Assembly: GCA_023653785.1 (NCBI GenBank) | Contig: JAMKCH010001606.1 | Span: 1-64,000, forward strand | Direction of reading: 5' to 3' | Source: Ophioderma brevispina | Taxonomy: Eukaryota > Echinodermata > Ophiuroidea > Amphilepidida > Ophiodermatidae | Length of the DNA stretch: 64,000 bases | Part shown: positions 1-12,118 of the stretch, in pieces | How the letters are laid out: each line of letters starts with the position of its first letter | Numbering within the stretch: the first letter of the stretch is position 1 | Translations under genes and position numbers: made by a program | The notes under the pieces: generated by a model | The model's input: only the letters and a program-made list of their open reading frames with translations | Told to the model about the DNA's origin: nothing | The model's database searches: none

Positions 1-2410
1 CCACTTTCTTGTCACTATCAGTCTTGACGGCATTGTCTGTGGGCAGGTTTCTCGGGGTGTCTTTTCAGGTGACATTCTATCATTGAGGTTCTAGAATGTA
101 GGCATAAGGATTTAAAAAAAAACACATTCATTGAAACCACACCTTGATTGATTAAGCCCAAGTTATACTTTATGATGCTCATAACATTTTATTACTCGAA
201 TCTAATTTTTTATATTTACAAACAACGAATATGTGTTTTTGAAATAGGTTACGAATCTTAACCTTGGCAACACCGTCTAGCTTTAATATTTAACTTTGCT
301 GGCTACCTACCGTTTCTGAATACCGTATTGTTCCTAATAAACGCCCCTTGGGCGCTGCATTTTCAAAAGTAGGGGGCGTTTATTAACGTCAAAAATGGAA
401 AGTCCAAAATTCCCGCAAATCCCCCCCCCCAACCTTACCCATTTATAAAAGGTGTTCATGCATGCGCCTGAGGATTTCAACCCAGGGCTAATATAATCAA
501 CACATGGGCCCAGTTTTGATGTGCCGTGAAGCAGAAAGTATTGATGACAAAAGCCATTAATATATGGTTACGAGTGTCCCGCCATTAAATTATGTGATTT
601 AGGTACAAGCTTAACTCATTTTCTGGATTAATCCAAACTCGTATGGGGCCTTTATTAGAGCAGGGGCGTTAATTAGACGCAGGGGCTTTATTAGACAACA
701 CGTATTCATTAGCTGGCAAAGTTTGTTTAATTTAAATATAGTCTGGTACCGCCATTTGCTTATTAAATTTTGTTATTAATCTTGTCTTTTTTATATACGC
801 TGGCAGTTGTTGTTTTGTAAGCTGGTGTACTTTATATTTTTTTTCACCCCAAATTGCCTTATCTGAAATATTTAAGTACATTCTAATACCTAATCCATTA
901 AAGAACAAGATTGGTGGTTTTGCAAAGATGGCATATTTTTCATATTTTGTTATCAAAACAATCGTTCCATAAATTGGGAGAAATATTCTTTTCAGCAGAA
1001 ACAACCACAAGGTCCGAACCACATGAAAGACTAATTGCGAGACTGCCAACATGGGAAGGGTCAGGGGGGGTATTTCCCCTGGGCCTGGTGCTGCAGAGTG
1101 GCCTGGGTCTGCAGAGGGACCTGCTAATAAGAGCATACAAATACACCAAATAGGACTGACTTTATGCAAGTTGGCTTTTAGAGCCACTTTACATTTTTTC
1201 TCGCACTTTGCACACACCTTTTTTCTGGAAAAGGGTCATGGAGTTTTCATCGACCCCATGATCGATCAACGCTTTTTAACAGCCCTGAAAGTGCTATCAA
1301 TGACTTCCCTTTCAAACAATGTTTGATGAAAGTTTTGAGGGAAGTCTGAAATATACCTTGTGCAAGCAAACAAACTTACTTGAGACTCTGTGAAGATGAG
1401 TTAATAGTCCTGTCATGAAATTTGACTTCAAATATATGTTGGTCTGGGGTCAAGCCTATCCTATCCCCATGCTGCAGTGTCTGCCATACATCTTTCTCTA
1501 ATGGAGGACAACTGCCCTGCGTCCTTGGGGCTGGTTAAAAGGTGGGTTTGTGTGTGTCTGTAATAATATGAAGGAAATGTGAGGGTGAACATTTGAAAGC
1601 AAACTACTAACTGGTCTACCCAAGAGGTACTGTTTACAATAGATTCAGTCAACTGCAAAATGCACCATCGTAATCAAACAGAAATATAATACCCTTCTTG
1701 AGGATATTAGTGAACCATAAACAACTTTTCCTTCACGCTCAACACAAAGGACCTCTAATGACCTGTGACCTTGGTATGAACCTTAATGGGTTAACCTTAC
1801 CATGGACAAGCAAGTTCTCATGGTGCAAGCCTATGGACCTCAGTGTTGGCAATTCAATCAACACGAAACAATTGAAAAAGGTAACCAATTTAACGCTACC
1901 CTAAACACACGCACACACTAGAGCTGGTATCGGTTTGGTTTTCTTTGTCGACATGTTGGTAAATCATTGTGCCAGGTCTATTTGCATGTTTATACCTTGC
2001 CTATATACATGCTTAGTCAAACAATTAGTAATTTGAACCTCTATATTCTGTTTCTACTGTTTCTGACACAAAATAAAGATAAGGGATTGTGGAGAAGGTC
2101 AATCGGATTATATACCTAGATATAGCTCCCTGTAATCTGATGGTTAACTTGGAGGCATAAAATTCAAACCTAGCTTCAGATTGAACAAAAATGAACTATG
2201 CCCCGGGAAGAGCGGGGGGCCCGTTCATGAACTATGCCGGACACCTTTCCCAGCGTACAAGACTGTCGAAGGGACGATTCATCCGTTATGAGTGTACATT
2301 TGAAGCTGGTGTAAGAGATGACTATAAGCAGACCGTATTTTGTTTACCCGTTAACTATTACTCACCAAAATTGTGAGTTGTTCATTTTACATGTAACTAC
2401 GAATGATCCA
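1..2410. other. Non-coding stretch, no gene recognised
   Basis: No gene could be recognised here. The longest open frame (minus strand, 732-1217, 161 codons) has a Cys-rich start but no family motif that I recognise and no supporting splice context. A run of ten C's lies at about 421-430. A diffuse inverted pattern of AATAAACGCCCC-like boxes is listed separately. Confidence 0.5.
325..705. repeat. Candidate inverted-repeat element with AATAAACGCCCC boxes
   Basis: The left part contains CTAATAAACGCCCCTTGG. The right part contains GGGGCGTTAATTAGACG and GGGGCTTTATTAGAC, which are similar boxes in the opposite orientation, with another GGGGCGTTTATTAA box between them. This resembles a small non-autonomous element with sub-terminal repeats. 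No clear target duplication was seen, so the ends are approximate. Confidence 0.35.
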
Positions 2411-2413
2411 ACT

Positions 2414-2572
2414 AACTAGTGCATTTTTTGTGCTCAAAAAAGCCATCAGACACCCTTATGCCACATTAAATTTCGGTGCGCCCACGCCTAGTAGCGGTCC
2501 AACGCTAGCATCGGTACGCACAAACATATGACGTCACTGCGCAGGACCCAGATCTTTGCTCATTTTGGTACC
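2414..2572 (+). repeat. Left inverted terminal repeat of the DIRS-like element
   Basis: This pairs with the reverse complement of 8842-8988 over about 150 bp with scattered differences. Shared blocks include AACTAGTGCA, CAAAAAAGCCATCA, GCCACATTAAAT, GCATCGGTA and ATATGACGTCAC. It lies at the 3' end of the minus-strand element. Confidence 0.85.
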
Positions 2573-2676
2573 TTCCCCAAGGCTCCACTTGTGGGAAGGG
2601 CCTGGATGAGAGTTACTAGTTGGGATAATTCGTAAAGTATACTTATAAAATAGACAATCTCAATTTTGTTGAGTAT

Positions 2677-2720
2677 ATTCTATTTTTATGCATTCTATAC
2701 ATACGAAATGATCCAACTAG
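2677..2720 (+). repeat. Internal complementary region-like segment of the DIRS element
   Basis: ATTCTATTTTTATGCATTCT followed by an ATACGAAATGATCCAACTA-like tail matches the reverse complement of 8985-9029, just outside the right terminal repeat. Its second half also matches 2395-2416 at the left end. DIRS elements carry an internal region complementary to their outermost termini, used to complete the circular intermediate. The position, next to the 3' terminal repeat, is the expected one. Confidence 0.6.
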
Positions 2721-2765
2721 GCATGACTGCCATACGTCAATAGGTGGCGGAGTGGAGCGGTAGTC

Positions 2766-3020
2766 TCAGGTGTAGCGGGGTTTCTCGCTCATGTGTTGTT
2801 TAATGGAAGCTGAAATAATTTTTCCCCATAGTATAGCCATCAAATAAACATGATATTCTCTCCTAAAAAAATCAATATCAAGGTACAGATAAGTTCGAGT
2901 AGACTCCTTCGTGCTCCGCGCCAGGGAGGCAGCTTCTTCTGAAAAGCCCTTGTGTTTTAAGGCGAGCTTGAGCGAGGCCACACAGTCAAGTGTAGAGGAC
3001 TTTAGTCTTTGGAGCGACAC
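2766..3020 (-). pseudogene. Tyrosine recombinase fragment of the DIRS-like element
   Basis: The open frame is 84 residues and contains LALKHKGFSEEAASLA followed by STKESTRTYLYLD. This resembles the N-terminal core-binding region of DIRS recombinases, where a helix with GFS..AA is followed by an R.ST...Y stretch. The catalytic C-terminal R-H-R-Y domain is absent: only about 200 bp remain before the terminal repeat. It lies immediately downstream of the RNase H remnant. The assignment rests largely on context; the similarity itself is short. Confidence 0.5.
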
Positions 3021-3098
3021 TCTCTTTTTTCTGTCCCCACAGATGTTGCCTTAAAGGACTCAGTCTTGGATGGTCTTCCAGCATGTTGACCAGGGGCC

Positions 3099-4866
3099 TC
3101 AAAAACCAAACCTGAGTGGCCAAAATGGGGCTACAAGCAGCATCTTGCATGACCTTTGATTGCTGTAACGCGGTCCGTACTTTGCCAGATTGTTATCGGT
3201 GCGAAAGGCGAAATGCATCAGGTTCTCCCAACTTATTGTAAAGCAGTCTTTCACCCAGGCTTCTGTCCGTTTCCAGCCGTGCAGTATGTTGGGAGTTGGT
3301 GATTTTGCTGTTCGCAAACAGATCTACATGGGCTGTAAAATGTTTTGAAAAATCAATCTGGGCATATGAGGTGTTGAAGATGCCACTCCACAGTAGAGTC
3401 CGAGTAAGCTATCATCGTGGCTGATTCCCTCTGGAAAGAATGTCTGCGATACAGTTTATGATTCCTGGGAGATGTTCGCCTGAGGGTAATGTAAATGATA
3501 CTGGCACCAAGAGAGGAGGTGGATGGTTGTAGTGCACATTAGGATACTCTTTGTCCCTCATTGGTGATTTATGCTAGGGCAAACAACAGTGGCAATTGTA
3601 TGATCTGATTTTCTGACTTCCCAAGAATCATGTGTTTGAACGCGTTAGAGCGTGGTAGACTTGCTAGCAATCTAGGACATTATATGGAGCTTCCTTATAT
3701 CTTGGAACATACTCACTTTTTGTGGGATCTCATGTATGTTCCCCATCCTGTCTTCGAGGCATCTGTTGTTATAAAACTTTGATGAGGAGCCTCCTGGACT
3801 TCTTTCCCACATAGATCTCGTGTTGCTTAAAACATCGTAGTGCTTCGCAATCTTTGGATTTAACGGTACTGACGGTTTAGATGTGACGGTAGCTCTGTGT
3901 ATCTCCGGAGGTGTAGCTGGGGAAGTATCATCCTCAATCTGCAGAAGGGTAGAGGGTCTACCAACATTGCCATATCCCTAAGCAGCTTGAGCCATAGATG
4001 AGCCGTAGATAAATTCCTCTTCAGAATGAGAGGATACATCCCTCCATCTGAAATTATCTCTTATGTTGGAAACTTTGGTGTTTTCAAGTCCAAAAGCGCT
4101 CCTAGGAACTCGGTTTCTGGCTTGGATAAGCACTTGCTTTCTTTAGGTTTATCATAACGCCCAGCTCTTTCACCGTATTCATAACCACAGTAACTGCTTT
4201 AAAAGACTTGTTTGCTTGGGGCTACAATCAAACAATCGTCGAGATAGACGAAATTTTGGACGCCCTCCTTCCAGATGTTCGGCCCACTGTCTTACTAGTC
4301 TTGTAAATGTAAGGGGAGCAGTGAAAGTCCGAATGCAGAACTGGAATTGTGGACTGGTTGTCGAATCTTTGAAGCGAAGCCATTTTAGATGAGGAAAAAG
4401 GAACATGGAGGTAGGCGTCCTTATTAAACCACTGCGCGCCGAACCAGCCCTCAAACTCTTTGATGCCGTGAAAGGGTTGCCATTCTGAAATGTCGTGTCG
4501 AATAAATCTGTTCAGAGGGCGTAGATTTATGATAGGTCTGAGGTATCCTGTTTCTTCGGAGCCAGGAATAAAATCGAATAGAGCCTTCCTTAATCTTCTT
4601 TATTGGAAAACTGCCTTTTTTCTTAGCATTCTTTCACTCCTTCTTTAATATCATAGCCCTTAAAGTCTCTTTTGGAATAGGCAGATTGCCGAATCTGACT
4701 TATCGGCGAAAGATCGGTAAACTCCAAAATGGAATTCTGAAATAGTCTGTAGAATGCATTGATCCGAGGTTATCGATGCCACGCGGAGGAAAACTTCAGA
4801 CGCCCCCCCCAATGGCGTCAAAGGTAGGTAGGAGTCAATTGTACTTTCCTCCGCTACTCGCGCCAC
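3099..4866 (-). pseudogene. Reverse transcriptase / RNase H remnant of the DIRS-like element
   Basis: Several frames on the minus strand together spell a DIRS-type polymerase. In order they show: an N-terminal stretch with ITSDQCILQTISEFHF (about 4705-4780), which matches the DIRS pre-RT pattern ITSDPWVLQ; a NKDAYLHVPF-like motif near 4390-4420; FCIRTFTAPLTFTRLVR (motif B-like); and a YLDD catalytic box at 4235-4246, in a different frame from the preceding residues, so a frameshift lies just upstream. The RNase H end is visible at 3421-3480 as GEHLPGIINCIADILSRGNQ. Downstream, LLVAPFWPLRFGF (about 3099-3150) matches the LLVAPKWP motif that follows RNase H in this family. There are numerous stops, so the copy is non-functional. 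Confidence 0.8.
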
Positions 4867-4999
4867 GTCTGGCGCCTATACATCTGGATAGGAAGAATAG
4901 CTTCTGAACTGTCTAGAGCCTATATAGTTGGATTTGCTACTTTAAAGCCAGATCCGACTCCGAAAGGAACCTATATTCCCTCTATTGGCAGTGCCATAG

Positions 5000-7900
5000 C
5001 TGGAGGCGGAGGGCCTTCTGCGGTAGCCATACTCATAAGGTCTGTATCTATAAGGTCTATATTTGGAGGGGCCTCTGGATTGTTGACTATTAGACCTCTG
5101 GGCAGCTTGGGGATTTCAGCCTTACACGTTCTTCCTAAGAAGCTAAACTGCCACGTCCTCCAAAGAGATCATTTCCTCTGGGAGCGTTAAGGAGAATTTC
5201 TTTGGCTGATAAATTCAAGCATCAACAGATTCTTTCTTTTAGAGCCACCTAATGGTAAGCCAACTTCGTGAAAAGCTCTGCAGAAGCGTGATGAAGATCT
5301 CTCATGTATAAAAGGCATCTTCTCAATAGTTCATAGAAAGTCTACATTAGGCTCAATAACCTGGTCATCAGGTGATAAGAGACAACAAGGGTACATTTGA
5401 AGTTCTCATTCATCACGGAGCGCTCGTTCAAAAATGGCGGGAGATCGGAGTCTTTGCCTCATTCATGAATCACACTCTATGACAGGTTCTGTATGTTTCT
5501 TAGAAGAACAGCCTTCAAACCAAATGGAGGGTGGTCTTGCTTGATAAAGTCTTCTCGTTCAAGATTTCCTTTTATCCAGCAAGGTCTAGGAAACAAAGGG
5601 AAGAGAAGAATTCTTTATCTTCCGCACTTGAAGGAAAGACTCAGGAATCCATCTGAGAAGGGGACGTCTGCTTCTGATAATCAGTCCAAATGACTTCTGA
5701 ACCTTATCAATAGTCTGTCTAAGTCTGTCGTAACAGGAACTAGGCTTCACTACCTGTTTTCTAAATGCTTTGCGGCCCAACCAAGGTCCGAGTTGTAGAG
5801 TCTTGAGGAGTAGCAGAATCACCTTTCAATAACATGACCCAAAACAGTGCCAAAAAGGGATGCAGCAACATCTGGAGATAGATAAAGTAGATCTTCAAAG
5901 TCTTAAGTCATAAAGGAGTCAACATCGGAATAAGGAGCGCCAAATAATTGGGAAATTTATCTTAAACTCGTATCCTACAAACAGATCAGCATCTGTGCTC
6001 AAATTTATCATTAGTGCGCTCTTGACTTGGAGTACCTTGACTAGATTGTGCACCGCATGGAGTAGCATCAGCGGATAATGGTTGAGTAGTTTCGGGGGCT
6101 TGAACTCGAGGAGTAACACTGGTAGGAGCAGGCATCAGGTAGGCCAATTTCTGTGATGAATCACATTAGTTGATCACAAGAGGATAATTCCTCTATCCAA
6201 GTTATCAGAACATTTCTAGCACCTTCGGTATTCAGTACTGTATGTTGAGGCGGACTTCTATTTATCATCGAAAAGATAACTTAATCGTCTTGGGTAAATA
6301 ACTCTATATTCGGCTGATATAGCGTTATCAGAGACATCAATCAACTGAGACCTTTCATGAGGTCCACTTAAGCGGGCAATTTCCTTTCACCAGAGGACCG
6401 AGTCGGTCTAGAATTCAGTTCGGCGAGGAGCAAGCCACTGACTTATTCTCACGATAAACAGTCTTGGATTTATGGACACGATGAGATGACATTTCACTAT
6501 GCCTTGAACCTGGAAGAATCTTTCCGGTCATGGGACTTGGACCGATAACGTGGAGAAGTACCTGACGGAGCGGCCTTAGATCTTCGGTAGTCATGGTAGA
6601 AGAGTCATGATGCTTTCTCTTACTACTTGATAAGACGTCTAGAGGAGAGGAGAAAAGTTATTCTTAGACCAGGCTCCCTATCTGGAGAACGGCGGCTGCG
6701 ATGGCTGTAATGTCTCTCAGAAGAATCCCTTTACATCAAACATATTCAAAATCTTTACTTACTCTCAGAAGAAAGTCTTCTACGGTGACTGTCACTGGAT
6801 GGCTTGCGTATGGGACGGAGATCTCGGAAGGTGAGCCGACGTCTACAGGGGAAGTGAAGAAGAGCCTTATCCTTTCTGGTATCAGATTAAGAGAATCCAT
6901 GAAGGGAACCCTTTCGGAAGCCTGACGGGGGGGAGGCTGGTCGATTCGGGTAGACTGGGAAGCCGACGGAGAACAAACAGCTGAAGCTGAAGAACGTCGA
7001 CCCGACGGGTGAATAGGCGGAGGAAAGGATGAAGTATTCTTGTCCGGGGGAACGACGGCGACGGCCCGAGATGTCTAGATGAACAAACTGGAGAACCGGA
7101 AACACAGGAGACTTGGAAGACTGAGCATCACCACGAGACGAGATGCACGGCCGTAGGAGGAGTAGAGCCGAATCTTTCTTTCCTGTTTTCACCTCTTTTG
7201 GAATAATCATCTCTCAGTAAACTAATACTCTATATAAGCGTCACGCACAGCCACACATCTATACGGAAATCGACCGATTCACGAGTACCACGCGTACCTA
7301 TCAATAACTCTATCATATCAATAGGGTTATAACAACGGCGTTGAGTTTCACTCGCAGCCGACACGGAAGCGCCCTCATCTATTATAATACACACCATTCT
7401 GTCGAGCCACAGGGCGCCGGTGGACATGAAGTGTTGAACATTCCCTCGATGGGGAGTAAGTGCAGATGTGGTTTGGTATTGTGAATCTCACTGAACGAGG
7501 AGAGTTCTTCTGTTGATTAGACTGCAAGGTAGTCGGATCACTTGAATGAATAGAGACGTCAAAAAGCCATGGCTGGATTTCTTTAGATTTATGAGGCGGC
7601 CCCGTCGGAATACTCAACCGTTGAAAATCTTCCAATTCCTGTGAATGGAAGGGGTGGATTGACAAGCCAATCGTAAATCATCACAAATCATCGGTGTTAC
7701 TTCAATAATGGCCCTTATCTTGAATACTGCAGAAGTGGCTGAAGGGTTAGCCCTATACAATGTCTGACAGCCTCCGTGGCCCCGTCGTTAAAACATCGCC
7801 TGGAGAAGATTCAAAGGTAGAACGTGTGTACTCTTGAACTTCATTAGGTTGAGAGGTCGGGTTAGAGACTTCACGGCGGATGACCGGAGGGAGATACCCC

Positions 7901-8830
7901 GTACGGAGAAGGTATAGTCTTAGCATTAGCCTTATGTCTTCTTATTTCCTATCCTATATACATCCCACTTCATAAAAGTACTTTGACTCTTCAATTCTGA
8001 CCACCCTTTGTGAATGTTACAAGGTCATTCTTTGTACACTTTCTACATTTCACACATAGCTATGCGGATCTTGTCCGTCTTCGAAGGAACTCTTGATGCG
8101 AACTCTTTGTATCACCCGGTTGTAGAGGTGGTCATAGTGCGCAACATCAGAAGAAAAAGCATACTTGTAACATATGATAGGTACGAAAAGGACAAACCTG
8201 CGGCGAGAACCAGGAAATCCAAAAGGGGTGTAACAGAATAAGGCCAGGAAAGACAGACGGACGAGCAGAAGCAACAGGCAATCCCCCCCAAAAAATTAAG
8301 ACAATTGGAGATTCATCGGATAAGCAGGTAGAACATTGAAGAACTAAGACCATGGCTGCAACGCGAGGCTATCGACAAGGGCGTGGGCGGAAACAATGAA
8401 ACTAATGCAAGGGAGCAGACACGACACAGGGCACACATATCCCCAATAATGCCCTGGCGGTCAAAGTGTGGCCTCCGTAGGGGGGAGCGAAACCTGGCCT
8501 AAGGAATACGCCACTTAATACCGCAGACGAGCAGCGCGAAACAGAGGCTGAGGCTCGCGGGGCAAAATGATGGGATACACAGAATAATATATATCTGATA
8601 CTTATGTCAACAGCTTTCCAAATTTTGAACTGCCGAATTCTGAACCTCCGATCGTCGATCTGAAAAGTCGTCAAAACACATCACACAAACACAAACTTCG
8701 ATCAGCCATAGATAACGTAAACTTATATCAGATATGAAAATGAGATCTAGTCTCCAATAAAACGGTGATGATGGGGAAAAATTATGTGTTTAATTGCCCA
8801 GTAAAAAAATGAACATGGTGCCCCTACTGA
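5000..8830 (-). pseudogene. Gag-side region of the DIRS-like element, unassigned
   Basis: This lies between the RT remnant and the 5' terminal repeat, where DIRS elements carry the gag-like ORF. Only short open frames of up to about 110 codons remain, on both strands. No zinc knuckle or other motif could be recognised, so the gag label rests on position alone. Confidence 0.4.
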
Positions 8831-8841
8831 GACACAAAAAA

Positions 8842-8988
8842 GAGACAAAAGATCGGTCGCCTGTGACGTCATATGGTTGGGCGCATACCGATGCTCGGTG
8901 GACCGATACTAGGCGGGGGCGCATCAAATATTTAATGTGGCAGTAGGGGTGCCTGATGGCTTTTTTGAGACACAAAACTGCACTAGTT
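8842..8988 (-). repeat. Right inverted terminal repeat of the DIRS-like element
   Basis: This is the reverse-complement partner of 2414-2572. It forms the 5' end of the minus-strand element. The GTGACGTCATAT block sits near its inner edge and CACTAGTTT at its outer edge. Confidence 0.85.
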
Positions 8989-9030
8989 TGTCAGATTCAT
9001 TGTAATGATAGAATGCATAAAATAGAATGT

Positions 9031-10984
9031 GGGGAGTCTGTGCTGTAGTAAGTATGATCAAACAAGAGCAAGGGAATGGCATCAGTATTCTGCTTGAGCT
9101 GGTCTATGAAAATCGAAAGGATCGGAGAGGCAGTCATAGGGCTAATACCAAAGGAAGGTAAATAAACGTAAGATATTCTAGGTTTATAATTTGCACTGTG
9201 ACGGCATCTGCAGGCCCTGTGTTAAAAGTTGCAAATTCGGAGCGGCCAGAGGAAATTGTAGCATATTGCCGACAAAAAAATGGCAAGAAGTCGATTACGG
9301 CGATCCGTTGGGGACTCCAACATCACTTCCTCAACCAGAAATGTTGATTGCTAATTAGTCACAAGTTTGGACCAAGTGAACAAAATTGTTAAAACCATAT
9401 GCTGCACGCCATGACATGGCAAGCACATGATATAGATAGGCCTGTGTAGTTGCTGTGTTAGCATCCTGGCTTAGAATGGTCTTTAACCAATCAGACGACA
9501 AAAATTATATATTCGGTATATTAAAACAAATATTGGACTGCTTTTTATTCGGAGCATTGTTGAAACTATAGGCCCTGGTATCTCGGAAAACGTACTATGC
9601 ATGTATGGTTCGGATCACCGAGGGCCTAAGTTCAACCATGCCCCTCCTAGCCGTCAATATTTGTAATTACTACACCAGGGTTTCTCCCAATTCTATAGCC
9701 GGACCAGAGAATTTAAGGCCAGAGAATGATAAACATGTTGAAAGTTACCTACTGAGGGCAAAAGACACCTGCAAATTATTTTGTTTCCCTTATTTTTAGA
9801 GCAAGTAGAGGGCCAAAAGTCAAATTGTTGGCGGGCGGATTTGGCGGGGCGCACTATGAGAACCCCTGTACTACACTCAAAAAATGGTCAGTAAGAGCAA
9901 ACAATAAACTTTTAGCACCTCTGTGGGCAAAAAGTGTTGCCAACTAGGCAGCTGGTACGGGAGTACCTTTGAAGTAATTCCAGCTTCTAGCTGCTGAGGT
10001 TACTCACTACTAGTGGCTGTGTGTGTATTTGTCAGTCACCCTGGTAGCAATTTCAAAGTTCACTACATGATAGTCTGCAAAGGAAAATTAAACTGTTCTG
10101 CATCTACTCTAGTGGCTTTGACCTTTAGTCCTAAGTTCGTATCAAAATGGCTCAGGGAGGGAGTACATTAAAAGTGAGCTGAGAATACACATGGAGTCAC
10201 TGAAGTAGCAGATGACACCTGCAGGCAAGGATCCAAAGGATGGGCGCGTGCCCTCCCTAATCTGCAAATCTTGCAAAAGCAGCCCATTTTGGACAAGTTT
10301 AGCCTCATCCCCCCCCCTGTAATTTTTGACGTTTTATCAAAATCCTAGATCCGCCCCTTACCTGTGTAGCCATTGGATGGACAATAAAGCTAGTTTTAGT
10401 CTCTTTTTCATTGCATAACACTTAGTCAAGACCGAGTATAAATTTCCTATGTCCCTGAGTGTCAATGTTCAATTTGACCACAGTTCCACCTGGATCTTGC
10501 CTGATGCTTCGAGGGCAAATTAAGCCCCAAGTTTATCAATGATTCTCCCTTCACCTTCCTCGGTCAGTGACGTCAGTGAGTTATACAGAGCAGGCATTAC
10601 ATCGCGGGTGTTGATTCAAATTGCTGACATACACATGCGCATCTGTCTGAATGCATTGATGTTTACCGACTCATGAAGATAATGGGCCATAATTGAGACC
10701 TCAGTTCGAAGAGTTGATGTTGCAAAATGATTATTCTATAGTTTTTGTTTTACCGTTAAAGCAAGGTTTAAACTTTTCTCTTACCCGGGCATGAAGCTTT
10801 ATCTTTCGCATCTTCAACTTCATTAAGCCATGTTCTGGACACTTTTTAATCGCAATCTGCAAATTGAGTATGAAACAATTGAATTATCATCATATATTTA
10901 GCAATATACAACGATTTGGCTCTATATTTGTCCTCGCCCAATGAAGTTCAGAAGGGGACTATAAATTGGGCTCCGTCCGTACGT
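9031..10984. other. Non-coding stretch, nothing recognised
   Basis: Only short frames (63 codons or fewer) are present, with no recognisable protein motif, RNA gene or clear repeat. A C-run occurs near 10310. Confidence 0.5.
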
Positions 10985-11281
10985 CTTTGTGTCTGTGACA
11001 AAAATGTTAACCCTGGTACATCTGGCCATATCTTTTTTTCTAGGTTAACTAGAGTAGCCAAACTTGGGTATATTGTAGGAGGGGAAAAGCCCCTACTAAC
11101 CATGTAATTCATTCACCCAGGGTCCTCCCCTGGGTCTGTCAGGGGGTGGGGAAATGTCAAAAAAGGTCATTATGCACAAAAAAGTCAACATTTGTCCATA
11201 TCTTTTTTTCTAGGTGAGCTAGAGTAGCCAAACTTGGGTATTGTAGGAGGGGAAAAGCCCCTACTATACTCAGGGACATAA

Positions 11282-11454
11282 ACCCTTTGACGAGCGCATA
11301 CCACCTGGTTGTAAAAGGGGCAGAGCTGTGAGCGCGCATAGCGCGTGGTCGGTGACCCAGAACAGCAGATCGCTTCGGTGGCCAATCAGTGGCAAGTGCA
11401 TTTCTTCTGCAGTAAATACGCAGAGAACCAGAAGTATGTGCTCGTCAAAGGGGT
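11282..11454. mobile_element. Small inverted-repeat element (MITE) in the family A array, copy 1
   Basis: The ends are ACCCTTTGACGAGCGCATAC and, as reverse complement, ACCCCTTTGACGAGCACATA. The total length is 173 bp. It interrupts a family A monomer, which explains the 302-bp spacing compared with 170 bp. No clean target duplication was identified. Confidence 0.65.
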
Positions 11455-11753
11455 AGGGGAAAAGGAGGTCAATATTGCACAAAAAGGGTCAGCTTTTGGC
11501 CATATCTTTTTTTCTAGGTGAGCTAGAGTAGCCAAACTTGGGTATATTGTAGGGAGTACAAACTCTACTAACGATGTAATTCATTCCCCAGGGTCCTCCC
11601 CTGGGTCTGTCAGGGGGTGGGGAAATGTCAAAAAAGGTCATTATGCACAAAAAAGTCAACATTTGTCCATATCTTTTTTTCTAGGTGAGCTAGAGTAGCC
11701 AAACTTGGGTATTGTAGGAGGGGAAAAGCCCCTACTATAACTCGGGGACAGAA

Positions 11754-11926
11754 ACCCTTTGACGAGCGCATACCACCTGGTTGTAAAAGGGGCAGAGCTG
11801 TGAGCGCGCATAGCGCGTGGTCGGTGACCCAGAACAGCAGATCGCTTCGGTGGCCAATCAGTGGCAAGTGCATTTCTTCTGCAGTAAATACGCAGAGAAC
11901 CAGAAGTATGTGCTCGTCAAAGGGGT
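11754..11926. mobile_element. Small inverted-repeat element (MITE) in the family A array, copy 2
   Basis: This has the same terminal inverted repeat and length as the copy at 11282-11454. It sits at the equivalent position of the second higher-order unit, so it was duplicated with the array and not inserted independently. Confidence 0.65.
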
Positions 11927-12118
11927 AGGGGAAAAGGAGGTCAATATTGCACAAAAAGGGTCAGCTTTTGGCCATATCTTTTTTTCTAGGTGAGCTAGAG
12001 TAGCCAAACTTGGGTATATTGTAGGGAGTACAAACTCTACTAACGATGTAATTCATTCCCCAGGGTCCTCCCCTGGGTCTGTCAGGGGGTGGGGAAATGT
12101 CAAAATAGGTCATTATTT

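Larger units (their letters stand above)
2414..8988 (-). mobile_element. DIRS-like tyrosine-recombinase retrotransposon, decayed
   Basis: About 6.6 kb is bounded by inverted repeats of roughly 150 bp that both begin with AACTAGTGCA and share CAAAAAAGCCATCA and ATATGACGTCAC. Reading on the minus strand, the interior gives an unassigned gag-side region, then a reverse transcriptase with a YLDD box, an RNase H tail ending in HLPGIINCIADILSR, and a fragment resembling the start of a tyrosine recombinase. Inverted terminal repeats combined with RT, RNase H and a recombinase in place of a DDE integrase is the layout of DIRS elements, which insert without target duplication. Many stops and frameshifts make this copy inactive. 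The flanking ~40 bp on the right is matched inside the left end (see the ICR-like entry), so the true ends may be near 2390 and 9030. Confidence 0.82.
10985..12118 (+). repeat. Higher-order tandem array of repeat family A
   Basis: The phrase AGAGTAGCCAAACTTGGGTA recurs near 11050, 11217, 11521, 11691 and 11993, spaced alternately about 170 and 302 bp. This gives a higher-order unit of about 473 bp present twice almost identically (about 11125-11600 and 11597-12110). Monomers also contain CCATATCTTTTTTTCTAGG, GGAGGGGAAAAGCCCCTACT and GGGTCTGTCAGGGGGTGGGG. The same family appears in the opposite orientation at 13.6, 15.6, 18.4 and 18.8-19.2 kb. The longer spacing is caused by an embedded inverted-repeat element. 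The open frames inside are repeated copies and not genes. Confidence 0.85.

Noticed and set aside
732..1217. 161-codon minus-strand frame with a C-x2-C-x3-C start
   Set aside because: There is no recognisable domain, no start context and no neighbouring exon.
2414..8988. Polinton/Maverick element
   Set aside because: It is too short, and it has a DIRS-type RT/RNase H in place of a family B DNA polymerase or DDE integrase.
11270..11954. Identical open frames repeated in the 11-12 kb array
   Set aside because: They are duplicated only because the array unit is duplicated; they overlap an inverted-repeat element and have no protein similarity.
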